A program made the position numbers and the translations under genes. Below, piece after piece: positions 25,927 through 35,334 of a stretch of DNA of 64,000 nucleotides (position 1 is the stretch's first letter; each line of letters begins with the position of its first letter). The stretch is taken from assembly GCA_022839105.1 (NCBI GenBank), contig JALHDH010000005.1, positions 1 to 64,000 of the forward strand, in the 5' to 3' direction. Below the pieces are notes generated by a model that saw nothing but the letters and a program-made list of their open reading frames with translations, was not told where the DNA came from and made no database searches. Source of the stretch: a bacterium (GTDB lineage Bacteria; Vulcanimicrobiota; Xenobia; Xenobiales; Xenobiaceae).

Positions 25927-27125
25927 GAAGGGTCCTGCCCCGGCATTCCTCGGAGTTGACCTGGCGAGATTATCTGGCCATCCTGGCCCCCCGACCGGCC
26001 ACCCTGGAGGAGGCCTGGAGCGGTCTTCCGGCCCAGGCCCGGGTGCTGCCCACCCCAACCGGACGTCATGCCCTCTGGGCCTTCCTGGAGGAGGCCCCAT
26101 TGAAACCCGGGGACGAAGTGCTCCTGGCGTCCTACAACTTCTACCCGGTGGTGCAGATCCTGGTCCAGCGAGGTCTGGTGCCGGTCTTCGTGGACATCGA
26201 ACCCCAGACCCTGAACCTGGATCCCGAGGACCTCACCAGACGGATCTCAAAGCGCTCCCGACTGGTCCTGGTCACCCACATGTTCGGCCACCCGGCCGAC
26301 ATGGATCGGATCGGCGAAATCTGCCGTGAAGGCCATCTCCTGATCTTCGAAGACTGCGCGCACGCGCCCGGAACCCTCCATGGTGGAGCCCAGGTCGGCT
26401 TTTCGGGAGAAGGGGCGCTCTTCAGCTTCGGGGTCTACAAGATCCTGAACTCCCTGGGCGGGGGCATGCTGGTCCTCTCCGGTCCAGAGGCCGACCGCTT
26501 CGGGATGCCCCGATTCCCCGTTCGAAGAGGCCCCGGAAGCCTGGTCGAGCCCCTGGCCCGCCTGCTCTTCTCGATCGGCTCCTCTCCGGCACTCCATGGC
26601 CTGACCCTGCACCCCTTCCTGGGCTTCTGCGAGCGCCACCTTCCCGGCCTGGCCCGAACCCTGGACCCCACCGACAACGACCCCGGGTACCGCTTCGATC
26701 CCGCCGGGCGCGCCCCGTTCCGCCCCTTCATGGCCGAGATGATCCGCCGCCAGGTGGCCCGCCTGGAGACCAACGTCGCCAGACGCCGGGCCGCGGCCGA
26801 GGGAATCCGCTCCCGCCTGGGCCGCCATGCCGAGGACCTCTGGTTGCAGCCGGATCGCCACGGAAGGTCGAATGCCTCCTACCTGGGGGTCCGCCTGCCC
26901 GACGCCGCGGAAGGCGCCCGTCTCTGCCGGGAACAGGGGGTGGGTTGTCGGGAAAGGGAGTACCTGGACTGTTCCCGGCTGCCGCAGTTTGCCGCCTGGG
27001 CCACCGAATGCCCCGAATCCAAGCGGGCAGAGGAACAGATCCTGCGCATCCCCTCCTACCCCAGCCTCTCGGACTCCGACCAGGAACGCGTGGCCCGCGC
27101 CCTGCTCCGGGCCCTTCAGGGCTGA
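25923..27125 (+). CDS. DegT/DnrJ/EryC1/StrS-family PLP aminotransferase, 400 aa
   Basis: Sugar-aminotransferase fold: TPTGRHALWAFLEE near the start, LASYNFYPVVQILVQRGLVPVFVDI, the Asp of EDCAHAPGT that contacts the PLP pyridine nitrogen, and the Schiff-base Lys in FSFGVYKILNSLGGGML. Homologues convert keto-sugars to amino-sugars, and their products often enter surface glycans. The open frame extends hundreds of codons upstream as an antiphase shadow; the GTG at 25923 is chosen because it overlaps the oxidoreductase stop (GTGA). Last gene of the shc operon, overlapping tail-to-tail by 10 bp with the minus-strand GT2. Confidence 0.88.
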   Translation: MRRVLPRHSSELTWRDYLAILAPRPATLEEAWSGLPAQARVLPTPTGRHALWAFLEEAPLKPGDEVLLASYNFYPVVQILVQRGLVPVFVDIEPQTLNLDPEDLTRRISKRSRLVLVTHMFGHPADMDRIGEICREGHLLIFEDCAHAPGTLHGGAQVGFSGEGALFSFGVYKILNSLGGGMLVLSGPEADRFGMPRFPVRRGPGSLVEPLARLLFSIGSSPALHGLTLHPFLGFCERHLPGLARTLDPTDNDPGYRFDPAGRAPFRPFMAEMIRRQVARLETNVARRRAAAEGIRSRLGRHAEDLWLQPDRHGRSNASYLGVRLPDAAEGARLCREQGVGCREREYLDCSRLPQFAAWATECPESKRAEEQILRIPSYPSLSDSDQERVARALLRALQG

Positions 27126-28176
27126 GGGCCTCTGCCAGGACTCTGGGGCCGGGACACTCCAGGACCCGGGCAAGGCCGCATCCCGGCCCACAGCGCCCGC
27201 CCGAGCCCGACCCCGGCCCCCAGGGTGAGGACCAGGGCCAGATAGAAATTCAGTCCCAGGGCCACAGGAAGCAAGCCGATCCGACGGCTCGCGACGAAGG
27301 CGAAGAAGCCCAGGTGCCCGACCAGCCAGCTCGCCATGAAGACAACCGGCACGATCCAGAGCGCGGGCGAGAGCCAGGACAGGGGAAGCGCGAGCAGGGC
27401 CGCTGCGGGTGAGAGGGTGGCCAGAGCGGTGTCCAGGGTCTTGTGGGCGCCGGTATCAAAACCGGTGCGCAGGAGGAAGAGCTCGGCCCACTGCGCTGCC
27501 CTCCGGAAATAGAGGCGAGTCAGACGGCCCAGATAGGGGAAGCGGTGGCGCGCCAACACCCCGGCACCAGCAGGTTGAGGTGGCCTCGAGCCAGCCTCTC
27601 GCCGAACTCCTCGCACTCGTAGTCCAGGCCCCTGCCGAGCGTCTCGTCGAAGCCTCCCAGTTCGCGGAAGACCTCGGAGCGCACCCCGGCCACGGCGGCG
27701 CTGAAGACCCGGAGCGGGACCTTCCCCAGCCGCGTGAAGTAGTAGTGGTCGAAGAGCGCCTTGTAGGCCGGGGTCCAGCCGGAATTGAGGGCTTCGAGAT
27801 CGTAGGCTCCGGTCACGGCCTCGCACTCGCCCAGGGCCTGCGCGAAAGCGCCCAGGGATCCCGGCAGGAGGACCGTGTCGCTGTCCAGGAAGAACAAGGC
27901 CTCGCCTTGGGCCTGTCGGGCTCCGTGGTTGCGAGCCGCGGCCGGCCCGCACGGGGAAGGGAGTCGGAATCCGCAGACCCGGCCTGGATGGTCCCGGGCC
28001 AGGCGGGCCAGGATCCTGGGGGTGTCGTCGCTCGAAGCATCGTCGACGATCAGGACCTCCAGAGGCGGAAACCCGCTGGCCAGGACGCTCCGAACGCACG
28101 CTTCCAGGGTTCCTGCAGCGTTCCTGGCAGGGACGATCACGCTGATCCGGAGGCCTGGAGCGGCTCGATCCCTCAA
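27116..28176 (-). pseudogene. GT2 glycosyltransferase with C-terminal membrane helices, disrupted by a one-base frameshift
   Basis: The first 205 residues (from the TTG at 28176) are a normal GT2 domain: ISVIVPARNAAGTLEACV, LIVDDASSDDTP, AAARNHGARQAQGEALFFLDSD and GGFDETLGRGLDYECEE. The frame then stops after GHLNLLVPGCW. The neighbouring frame continues without interruption from ARHRFPYLGRLTRLYFRRA through about three hydrophobic helices to a stop at 27116. Adding one G to the GGGG run (plus-strand CCCC at 27559-27562) joins them into a 353-residue protein like the intact GT2 at 35327-36364, and total length is one base short of a multiple of three. It could be a true mutation, a slippery site or a sequencing error. 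The start overlaps the upstream stop as TTGA behind GGGGAGGG. Confidence 0.85.
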
Positions 28177-29258
28177 GAGGCCCTCCCCACCAGGCGGAGA
28201 ACAGCGGGCCAACGAAGCGGGTTCCACACGACTCCCGCGGAAATCGCACATTCATAGGTGCACGCGCAGCCGGATTCGCGGATCCAGCGGATCAGGTCCC
28301 GGGCACGCGGCGAATCCAGGAGACTTGCCAGATCCCCGTCGTGGTCCAGGAGATTCCCCAGGCTGCGGTCCAGCATCTCGCAGGGCAGGACCTCCCCGTC
28401 CTCGCGCAACACCACCAGGTTCCTGCCGGCCACGCAGGGAGCCGCCGGTCGCCCTTTGGAAAGCACATGGACCACCCCCTCCCTGGTGAGTTGCCCCACG
28501 GCCCTCCAGACCGCGGAGAGAGCCCGTTTCCCCCGGGGACCGCGCAGCCGGTTCAAGCTCCCGAGGAGGGCCTGGTACTTCGCGAGGGAATCCGGGCTCC
28601 GGTCGGAGGGCCGACCGCGAGCCCAGGTCACCGAGAGATTGTCGAAGGGAAGGGTCCGGTGGAGGGTCTCCAGGGTCTCTTTCAGGCGATCCTGGTTCAA
28701 ATCGTGGAAGATCGCGTTGGCATCCACGACCAGGTTGGGGTGGCCCTGGCGCAAGTCCATCAGGGCTCGGCTGGTCTCCAGGGCCCTCTGGAAAGCGCCT
28801 GGCCTGCCCCGCAGCCGATCGTGCTCCTCCCCCAAGGCATCGATCGAGACGACCAGACGGAACGAGGAATGTGGGAATCGAGGCAGCACGTTCCGGACGA
28901 ATGCCGTGATCCGCCCGGTGAACCAGCCATTCGTAGGCACGCTCACATAGGGGGCCCGGGTGCGATCCAGCAAAACCCCGGCGAGTTCCGTCAGGTCCTC
29001 GCGCAGGAAGGGCTCGCCGCCGGTCAGGGAAAGCTGCACGAGCGGCCCGAGCTTGCGGGCCACCTGCCCGAACTCCGCCAGGGTGAGCTCCCGCCTTCTC
29101 GGAGGGAATCCGAAGGAAAGCAGGCAGAAGGGGCACTGAAGGTTGCAGCGCGAGGTGACGAAGACGACGAGATAGCCCACCCGCCGAAACCGGAGCAGGC
29201 TCCCCGCCACCCGCGACCAGGTCCGCCAGGGCACCCTCATCCGGCCAGGGCCCCTCAT
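28173..29258 (-). CDS. Radical SAM protein with twitch-type C-terminal cysteine region, 361 aa
   Basis: The radical SAM core (about 40-230) carries the 4Fe-4S motif SRCNLQCPFC (CxxxCxxC), LSLTGGEPFLRED and SVPTNGW. The C-terminal region has cysteines at PCVAG, LPCEML and CACTYECA, a truncated SPASM/twitch arrangement for an auxiliary cluster. The second copy of this design is at 34243-35334 on the other strand. SPASM-type enzymes modify peptides or sugars; the location between two glycosyltransferases favours a sugar or glycolipid substrate (inference). The ATG at 29258 overlaps the upstream stop (ATGA). Cytosolic, although the N-terminus is basic and may sit at the membrane. Confidence 0.88.
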   Translation of the reverse strand: MRGPGRMRVPWRTWSRVAGSLLRFRRVGYLVVFVTSRCNLQCPFCLLSFGFPPRRRELTLAEFGQVARKLGPLVQLSLTGGEPFLREDLTELAGVLLDRTRAPYVSVPTNGWFTGRITAFVRNVLPRFPHSSFRLVVSIDALGEEHDRLRGRPGAFQRALETSRALMDLRQGHPNLVVDANAIFHDLNQDRLKETLETLHRTLPFDNLSVTWARGRPSDRSPDSLAKYQALLGSLNRLRGPRGKRALSAVWRAVGQLTREGVVHVLSKGRPAAPCVAGRNLVVLREDGEVLPCEMLDRSLGNLLDHDGDLASLLDSPRARDLIRWIRESGCACTYECAISAGVVWNPLRWPAVLRLVGRAS

Positions 29259-31477
29259 TGGAGGCTCGGCTCCTCGTGTCCCGCCAGCCAGACCCGACGC
29301 GTCTCGGACCATCTGTAGGGAACCGCGGTCGCCCATCTCAGCACACGGATCGTGCGGATATCCGGAGCCCCCGTCTCGTCGGGCAGGACCACGAAGCGGA
29401 CCGGGACCGCCCGCCCCTCGAGCAGGACCCGTCCGTCCACGACGTGACCTCCTCCCACCCGAAGTTGCGCCTCTCCGACCCGGAGCAGCCGGACCTCCTG
29501 GATTCCACGTCCGGACTGGAAGAACAGAGCCCCTCCGCGGCCTCGGGACTCGGGCAGGGCCATGACCAGTTCGGAGAGGGTCCCCGTCTGCATCCCGGTC
29601 ACGAGGTCCGAACCCGAGGTCTCCCCAGGAACGGAAGAAGCCCCCAGCAGGCCAGGCATCCCGGTGGATCCCCGACAGGCGTAAAGGTGGAAGTGAAGGT
29701 CCAGCACCTCGAGCTCCGGGCGGTCCTGGCAGAGATCCTTGAACAGGACCCGGAAGCGCCTCGGCTCCTCCCCCATCTCCAGGGGAGCGGGAGGGGAATC
29801 CCAGGCCATGGTCAGGACGTAATCCAGGTCTGAAAGGGAGTCCTCAGAGGCGGGGTCCAGCTCGACGACCTCGCCCAGATGGCTCAACCAGGCCCGGAAG
29901 AGGACCGGGATGGCCCGTCCCTGCGGTTCCGTCAGCGCCAGGACGCCCACCCGCCTCCCCGCGGGGATGGCGTCGAGGATTCCCGGGGACCAGGTGGGGG
30001 GCTCGGCCACCGGGACCACCCGGATCGGCTGGCGGGGCACCTCGAAGGCCACGGGAAGGGCGTGGGGACAGATCTCCGAGACAGGCCGGAGTTCCAGTCC
30101 CGCCGCGGCCGCCACCCGCCCTACCGCAGGCAGCCAGTCAGCCATCTGCAGCATGCCGGCAAAGATCATGAAGGCAACGCACAGGGTCCAGGCCACCCGA
30201 TTGCGCGCCATCCCCAGGAAGGCCAACAGGACCAGCAGCGGCGTCATGGGGGCCTGATAGCGCGGGTCAGGCAACAACAGGAAGAAGTTCAGGCCCAGGA
30301 TCACCGCCGAGGCCGGAAGGAGGAAGCGGCCCAGCGCCCTCTTCTCCCGCCAGGTCCACAGCAGGACGCACCCCAGCAGCAACCAGTAACGCCCTCCCCA
30401 ATAGAAGGAATCCAGGACATTCAAGCTGTTGGAAAGCACCCGGGTCATCGCCTCGAACCAGGTCGCGCCCTCCTGCAGGGCGCCCGGAACCGCCTGCGTG
30501 TGTGCCTCCAGAACCCAGAACCACAACTCCATCCTGGCGAAGTACCAGGGCGCGCAGATCAAGCCGGCGATCGAAGCTGCCGCAAGCAATCCGACCCCCG
30601 AGGGGAGCCTCTGGTGTCCTCGGGCCAGGACGCAGGCCAGCACAAGCCCCGAGAGGAAGAGCAGTTCGGCCCCCAGGACCTGGGGGAGGGGCGAGACCAG
30701 CGGCAAGCCCTCGGCGCTGACCCGGCCCAGATTCGCTTCCGCAAACCTCATCCCCGACCGGGCGCTCCAGAAGAGCTGACCCGACATGACCAGGACGCCC
30801 ACCCCCCCCAGGATGGAGGCACGCGAGGCGAAAAGGCCTGGTGCTGCCGCCAACATGACCAGGGGCAGACCCATGAGCATGAAGTAGTACTTCGTCAGCA
30901 TCCCCAATCCGAAGGCCACCCCCACGGCCAGGCAGGTCCGAGGCCGTCTCAACCCCTCCGGTTCGAGAAGCAACGCCACAAGCAAGGCCAGGAAGAACAT
31001 CTACCCCAGGTCCTGGGTGTAGATCCTGGAATACTCCGAGGTCCAGGTGGCCGTGGTGATCCCCAGGGCCAACACGATCGCCCCCCGCCATCCCGCCACC
31101 CTCCAGCCGATCCGGCCCAGAAGCGCGATCAGGCCAAAGACGAAGACGAGTTGGGCCAGGCGCATGACCAGCACCTTCTGGCCGAAGAACATGATGGCCA
31201 AACCCGAGACCATGAAGGTCAAGGGGGGATAGTTCAGGGTTCCGGGTGGAGAGAGCCTGGGAGGCAGCGGGGTTTCGCCCGAGAGGTAGGCCCCAAACTC
31301 CGCGGGCAGATTCCTGATCCACTCCGCGCAGTACAGCGGGTAGCGCATGAACCTCTCGGAATGGGACTCGGGGAAGGCCAGGCCGTCGCGGAGCTCCCAG
31401 GCCAGGTGGATTCCGGCGAAGACCCCGCCCAGAAGGCCGAGGAGGCCATAGAAGACCGCCCGACGCCGCCACCCCAT
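29255..31477 (-). pseudogene. ArnT/PMT-like membrane glycosyltransferase interrupted by an in-frame amber codon
   Basis: One continuous reading frame of 741 codons broken only by TAG at 31001-31003. Upstream part (158 aa): signal-anchor helix, RLSPPGTLNYPPLTFMVSG with the ArnT-like YPPL, and two more helices. Downstream part (581 aa): the remaining helices, a periplasmic region and a C-terminal domain ending PYRWSETRRVWLAGHEEP. Alignment with the intact paralogue at 49860-51740 puts the stop opposite Gln (there PGQMFILAL, here LG-stop-MFFLAL), so a single CAG-to-TAG change explains it. An ATG follows the stop immediately, so reinitiation is possible; suppression or sequencing error are alternatives. 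AGAAGGA precedes the ATG at 31477. Acceptor unknown. Confidence 0.85.
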
Positions 31478-31532
31478 TCCGGTTCCTTCTCGCCGAGGAA
31501 TGGCGATCCTGTGCCTCGGGCTCCACGGAGCC

Positions 31533-33389
31533 TCAAGTCGGCAACCAGGTGCGGCGCCACTGAAGAAAGATCGCCAGCGTCCACAACGCCTTTCGATGGT
31601 CGGCCCTTCCAGCCAGGTGCTCGTCGAGGAGTCGTCGGACCTCGGAGGGGCTGAAGAGATCGTCCCGGGCCAGCTCCTGGGGCCGGAGCAGGTCCTCGAT
31701 CCAGGGGCGCAGGGGCCCCTGGATCCAGCGGGCGACGGGCATGCCGAAACCCTTCTTGGGCCGTCGGCGGATCCGGGCCGGCAAGAGATGCCGGGTCGCG
31801 CGCTTCAGCAGGTACTTCGTGGTCCAGCCCCTGAGCTTCAAATCGGCGGGAACCCGGCTCAGCAACTCCACCACCCTGCGGTCCAGGAAGGGCACCCGGG
31901 CCTCGAGCGAGGCGGCCATGCTGGCCCGGTCGAGCTTGACCAACAGATCCTCGGGAAGATAGAGGTTCAGGTCGGTCAGGGTCAGCCGGGTGGTCAGGTC
32001 CAGCTCGGGCCTCATGAAGGCCCCCAGGGGCTCGAAGGTCTCCCATCGGCCCGCCATGCCCGGGCCGTAGAGCCTGGCCTTCTCCTGCTCGGAGAAGCTG
32101 CCTGCCCACAGGATGTGTCGCCTCTCGGCCGGCTCCTCCAAATAGCGCAGGAATCTCCTGATCCGGAAGTCCAGGCTCCAGTTCCTGGTCGAGACGGGCA
32201 GCCGACCGGCCCACTCCCGGGCCTGTTCCAGCCAGGAACGCGGGAGCCGGCGGAGCCACTCGGCCAGGTGGGCTGCCGGATAGGTCGGATAGCCGGCCAG
32301 CAATTCGTCCGCCCCCTCACCCGAGAGGACCACCTTCACCTCCTGGCGGGCCAGGCGGGCGAGAGACCAGGTGGGCACGATGGAGGCGTCGCCCAGGGGC
32401 TCGTCCAGGACCTCCGGCAGGCCCTGGAGCAGTTCGAGACAGCGGCCAGCCGAGAGGATCCCTTCATGGTGACGGGTTCCCAGGAGGCGGGCCACCCGCC
32501 GCGCGGGGCCGGATTCATCGAAGGATGTCTCAGGGAAACCCATGGTGAAGGTCCGCACGGGCCCGGCAGCCTCCTGGGCCACCAGGGCCGTCAGGGTGCT
32601 CGAATCGAGCCCTCCGGAGAGGAAGGTGCCGACCGGGAAGTCGGCCTCGAGATGCCGCCGGATCGAGGCTCGCAGCTCAGCCAGGAGCAGTTCCTCCCAG
32701 TCCCGCAGGGGAATCCCCCGCCAGGGGCGCAGCTCAAGGTTCCAATAGCGCCCGACCCGAACTCCGGAAGCGTCCCAGCTCAGCCAGTGGGCAGGTGGCA
32801 GTTTGTGGATCCCGGCCAGAATCGTGCGGGGAGCCGGAACCGACTCGAAGGTCAGGTACTGATCCAATGCCTGGCGATCCAGCCGGCGCGGGACGGCGGG
32901 ATGCACCAGGAGGGCCCGGATCTGCGATCCGAAGACCAGACCAGCGGACCCGGTCCAGTAGTGGAGGGGCTTGATGCCCAGGCGATCGCGGGCGAGCAGC
33001 AGACGAGCGCGGCGGGCATCCCAGACCGCCAGGGCGAACATCCCCTCCAATCGCTCGAGGAACGAGTCCGGAGCCTCCTCGTACAGATGGACCAGGACCT
33101 CTCCATCCGAGGCGCCTTCCAGCCGATGCCCGCGCCGGAGGAGTCCCTCGCGCAGTTCCGCGTGGTTGAAGATCTCCCCGTTGAAGACGGCCACCACCCG
33201 GCCGTCCTCCGAGAAGAAGGGTTGACGCCCCCCCGGCAAGTCCAGGATCGCCAGCCTCCGGACGCCGAGTCCAAGCCCTCCGTCCAGGTGGAGGCCGGCC
33301 TGGTCGGGACCTCGATGGAAGAGGACCTGCGTCATCCGCTCCAGGGTCCTGCGATCCCCCTCTCCCGCGAAGCCGGCTATGCCGCACAT
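31533..33389 (-). CDS. asnB: Asparagine synthetase (glutamine-hydrolysing), 618 aa
   Basis: The N-terminal class II glutaminase domain starts MCGIAGFAG with the catalytic Cys2 and contains HRGPDQAG, VFNGEIFNH and ASDGEVL; the C-terminal PP-loop synthetase domain has FLSGGLDSS and VVLSGEGADEL. In glycan and natural-product loci such enzymes often amidate an acidic sugar or peptide rather than make free asparagine, which fits here because its neighbours are glycosyltransferases. Its start overlaps the upstream GT2 stop (TGATG). Confidence 0.93.
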   Translation of the reverse strand: MCGIAGFAGEGDRRTLERMTQVLFHRGPDQAGLHLDGGLGLGVRRLAILDLPGGRQPFFSEDGRVVAVFNGEIFNHAELREGLLRRGHRLEGASDGEVLVHLYEEAPDSFLERLEGMFALAVWDARRARLLLARDRLGIKPLHYWTGSAGLVFGSQIRALLVHPAVPRRLDRQALDQYLTFESVPAPRTILAGIHKLPPAHWLSWDASGVRVGRYWNLELRPWRGIPLRDWEELLLAELRASIRRHLEADFPVGTFLSGGLDSSTLTALVAQEAAGPVRTFTMGFPETSFDESGPARRVARLLGTRHHEGILSAGRCLELLQGLPEVLDEPLGDASIVPTWSLARLARQEVKVVLSGEGADELLAGYPTYPAAHLAEWLRRLPRSWLEQAREWAGRLPVSTRNWSLDFRIRRFLRYLEEPAERRHILWAGSFSEQEKARLYGPGMAGRWETFEPLGAFMRPELDLTTRLTLTDLNLYLPEDLLVKLDRASMAASLEARVPFLDRRVVELLSRVPADLKLRGWTTKYLLKRATRHLLPARIRRRPKKGFGMPVARWIQGPLRPWIEDLLRPQELARDDLFSPSEVRRLLDEHLAGRADHRKALWTLAIFLQWRRTWLPT

Positions 33390-34105
33390 CAGGGCAGGGG
33401 ATTCCGCGCCGGCGATTCGGGGGGATCGGGTCGCTCCATGAAGAGCAGGACCGCCAGATCCGCCAGGAAGCGGAAGACCCGACCCAGACCATATTTCGAA
33501 CGGCCAGCCCGACGGGGATGATGGGCCACCTCGATCTCGGCGATGCGGGCACCCTGGCGGGCCAGCAGGGCGGGCAGGAAGCGATGACTCTCTCCCCAGA
33601 AGTGCGCCGGCACCAGCAAGTCCCGTCGACAGGCCTTCAGGGTGCATCCGAAGTCGTGCAGGCGAACCCCCGTGATCCGGGAGAGCATCAGGTTGGCCAG
33701 CCAGGAAGGCAGGGTCCGGGTCAGCCAGCAATCGGCCCGGCGGCGACGCCAACCGCTGACCACGTCGAACCCCTGATGGTAGGTCTCCAGCAGTCGGGGG
33801 ATGTCGGCGGGATCGTTCTGGAGATCGGCGTCCAGCGTCACCACGATCTCGCCCCGGGCCTGCCGACTCCCGGCAGCCAGGGCCGGGGTCTGGCCGAAGT
33901 GGCCGCCCAGGTCGATCAGCCGAACCCGGGAATCCTGTCGGCAGAGCTCGCGAATGCTCTCCAGGCTGCCGTCATCGACCATGAGGATCTCGAAGGTCTC
34001 TCCGGTGGCCTCCAGGACCTCGCAGAGACGGCGATGCAAAGGTCCGAGATTCTCGACCTCGTTGTGGATGGGGATCAGGAGGCTGAGATCGGGCGGAACG
34101 GACAT
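33389..34105 (-). CDS. GT2 glycosyltransferase, polyprenyl-phosphate sugar synthase type (DPM1/ArnC-like), 238 aa
   Basis: GT-A fold starting LSLLIPIHNEVENLGPLHRRL, with MVDDGS, DLGGHFGQTPALAAGSRQA, VTLDADLQNDP for the metal-binding DxD and DFGCTLKACRRD. This pattern matches dolichol/undecaprenyl-phosphate mannose or glucose synthases, which make the donors used by GT-C enzymes such as the four in this island. It lacks the two C-terminal helices of ArnC/GtrB, so it resembles soluble DPM1. The ATG at 34105 starts directly at the conserved fold; ATGs upstream extend into the divergent promoter region. Confidence 0.88.
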   Translation of the reverse strand: MSVPPDLSLLIPIHNEVENLGPLHRRLCEVLEATGETFEILMVDDGSLESIRELCRQDSRVRLIDLGGHFGQTPALAAGSRQARGEIVVTLDADLQNDPADIPRLLETYHQGFDVVSGWRRRRADCWLTRTLPSWLANLMLSRITGVRLHDFGCTLKACRRDLLVPAHFWGESHRFLPALLARQGARIAEIEVAHHPRRAGRSKYGLGRVFRFLADLAVLLFMERPDPPESPARNPLP

Positions 34106-34242
34106 GCTCGGCGACTTCTTTGCCCCGATGCCAGCCGGTCCTGCCCGCATGCGTCGAGTACGGCCAAGCCCCAAGGGAAGCCGGGCCCAACTGAGCGAAT
34201 CCTCGCAGAACCCGGCATATCCCACTCCGAAGGAGCCTCTTC

Positions 34243-35334
34243 GTGCTGCGAATCGCCTGGAACACCTGCGTGAGCCGGAGACTCCCCTTCAGCCTGGTCC
34301 ACTTCGTGACGAATCGCTGCAACGGTCGTTGCCCCCACTGCTTCGTGGAGCGTCGCGACAGCCGATCCGAGACCGACGAACTCACCCTCGAGGAAGTCCG
34401 TGAGTTGACCCGTCATCTCGGAGGAGGCCTCTTCAACGTGAACCTCACGGGAGGCGAACCCTTCCTCCGCGAGGACCTTTGGGAAATCGCCGAGGCCTAT
34501 GCCCGGAATGCCTCGGTCCGCTCGATCTATGTCACCAGCCACGGAGGCTTTCCGGAATCCGTCCGAAGATTCATCGAAGAATTCCTGGCCTCCCCCCACT
34601 GCCGAAGGTGCCTGCTGACCATGTCCTTCTCGGTAGACGAGATCGGCGAGGCGCATGACCGCAGGCGCGGGATTCCTGGGCTCTTTGCCCGGGCCCTGGA
34701 GAGCTATGCGATGCTCCGGGATCGCCGACACCCCCGGCTTCGGGCCAACCTCGGCATCACGGTGACCCCCTGGAACCACGACCAGGTGCTCGAGGTCTAC
34801 GAGCACCTGGTCTGCGAACACAAGGTCGAGGCGATCACCGCCACGGCGATGCGCAGGGCCGGAGCGATGCGCGCGATCCCCGCCCTGGAGAGGACCCGCA
34901 TCCAGGCCGCCTACCAGGCCCTGACCCGACGCATCCTGGCTGACCAGGACCAAGGCCGCCTGGAGGGTTTCGGCAAGAGCCTCCAAGGGCGCCTGATGAA
35001 CGCCAAGAACCGGGAGATGTACGCCGTGCTCACCAGGAACCTCCTCGAGCCCCGCTTCGAATCCTGGTGCCCGGCGGCCTCCACCTTCGGGGTGATCGGA
35101 CCGGAGGGCACCGTCCATCCCTGCGAGGTGCTCGAACGTCCCCTGGGGAGACTCCGGGATCACGGGATGGACCTGTGCTCTCTCTGGGCGGAGGCCCATG
35201 TCCGCCGGATTCGAAGCGAGATCGCCAGAAACCGATGCCACTGCACCTATGAATGCGCATGGACGGTCAACCTGCTCTCGAACCCACGCCGCCTGGCCCG
35301 ACTGCTCCTGAATGCCCTGGCCCCCCATGCCTGA
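34243..35334 (+). CDS. Radical SAM protein with twitch-type C-terminal cysteine region, paralogue, 363 aa
   Basis: The radical SAM motif is NRCNGRCPHC (CxxxCxxC), followed by NVNLTGGEPFLRED. The C-terminal cysteine set WCPAAS, HPCEVLERPLGRLRDH and CHCTYECAW parallels that of the minus-strand paralogue at 28173-29258. In between, SFSVDEIGEAHDRRRGIPG replaces that paralogue's SIDALGEEHDRLRGRPG, so the two share one architecture end to end. GTG start preceded by AAGGAG at about seven bases. The gene is divergent from the AsnB/GT2 operon and overlaps the next gene by 8 bp. Substrate unknown; a carbohydrate or lipid intermediate of this island is my inference. Confidence 0.88.
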   Translation: MLRIAWNTCVSRRLPFSLVHFVTNRCNGRCPHCFVERRDSRSETDELTLEEVRELTRHLGGGLFNVNLTGGEPFLREDLWEIAEAYARNASVRSIYVTSHGGFPESVRRFIEEFLASPHCRRCLLTMSFSVDEIGEAHDRRRGIPGLFARALESYAMLRDRRHPRLRANLGITVTPWNHDQVLEVYEHLVCEHKVEAITATAMRRAGAMRAIPALERTRIQAAYQALTRRILADQDQGRLEGFGKSLQGRLMNAKNREMYAVLTRNLLEPRFESWCPAASTFGVIGPEGTVHPCEVLERPLGRLRDHGMDLCSLWAEAHVRRIRSEIARNRCHCTYECAWTVNLLSNPRRLARLLLNALAPHA

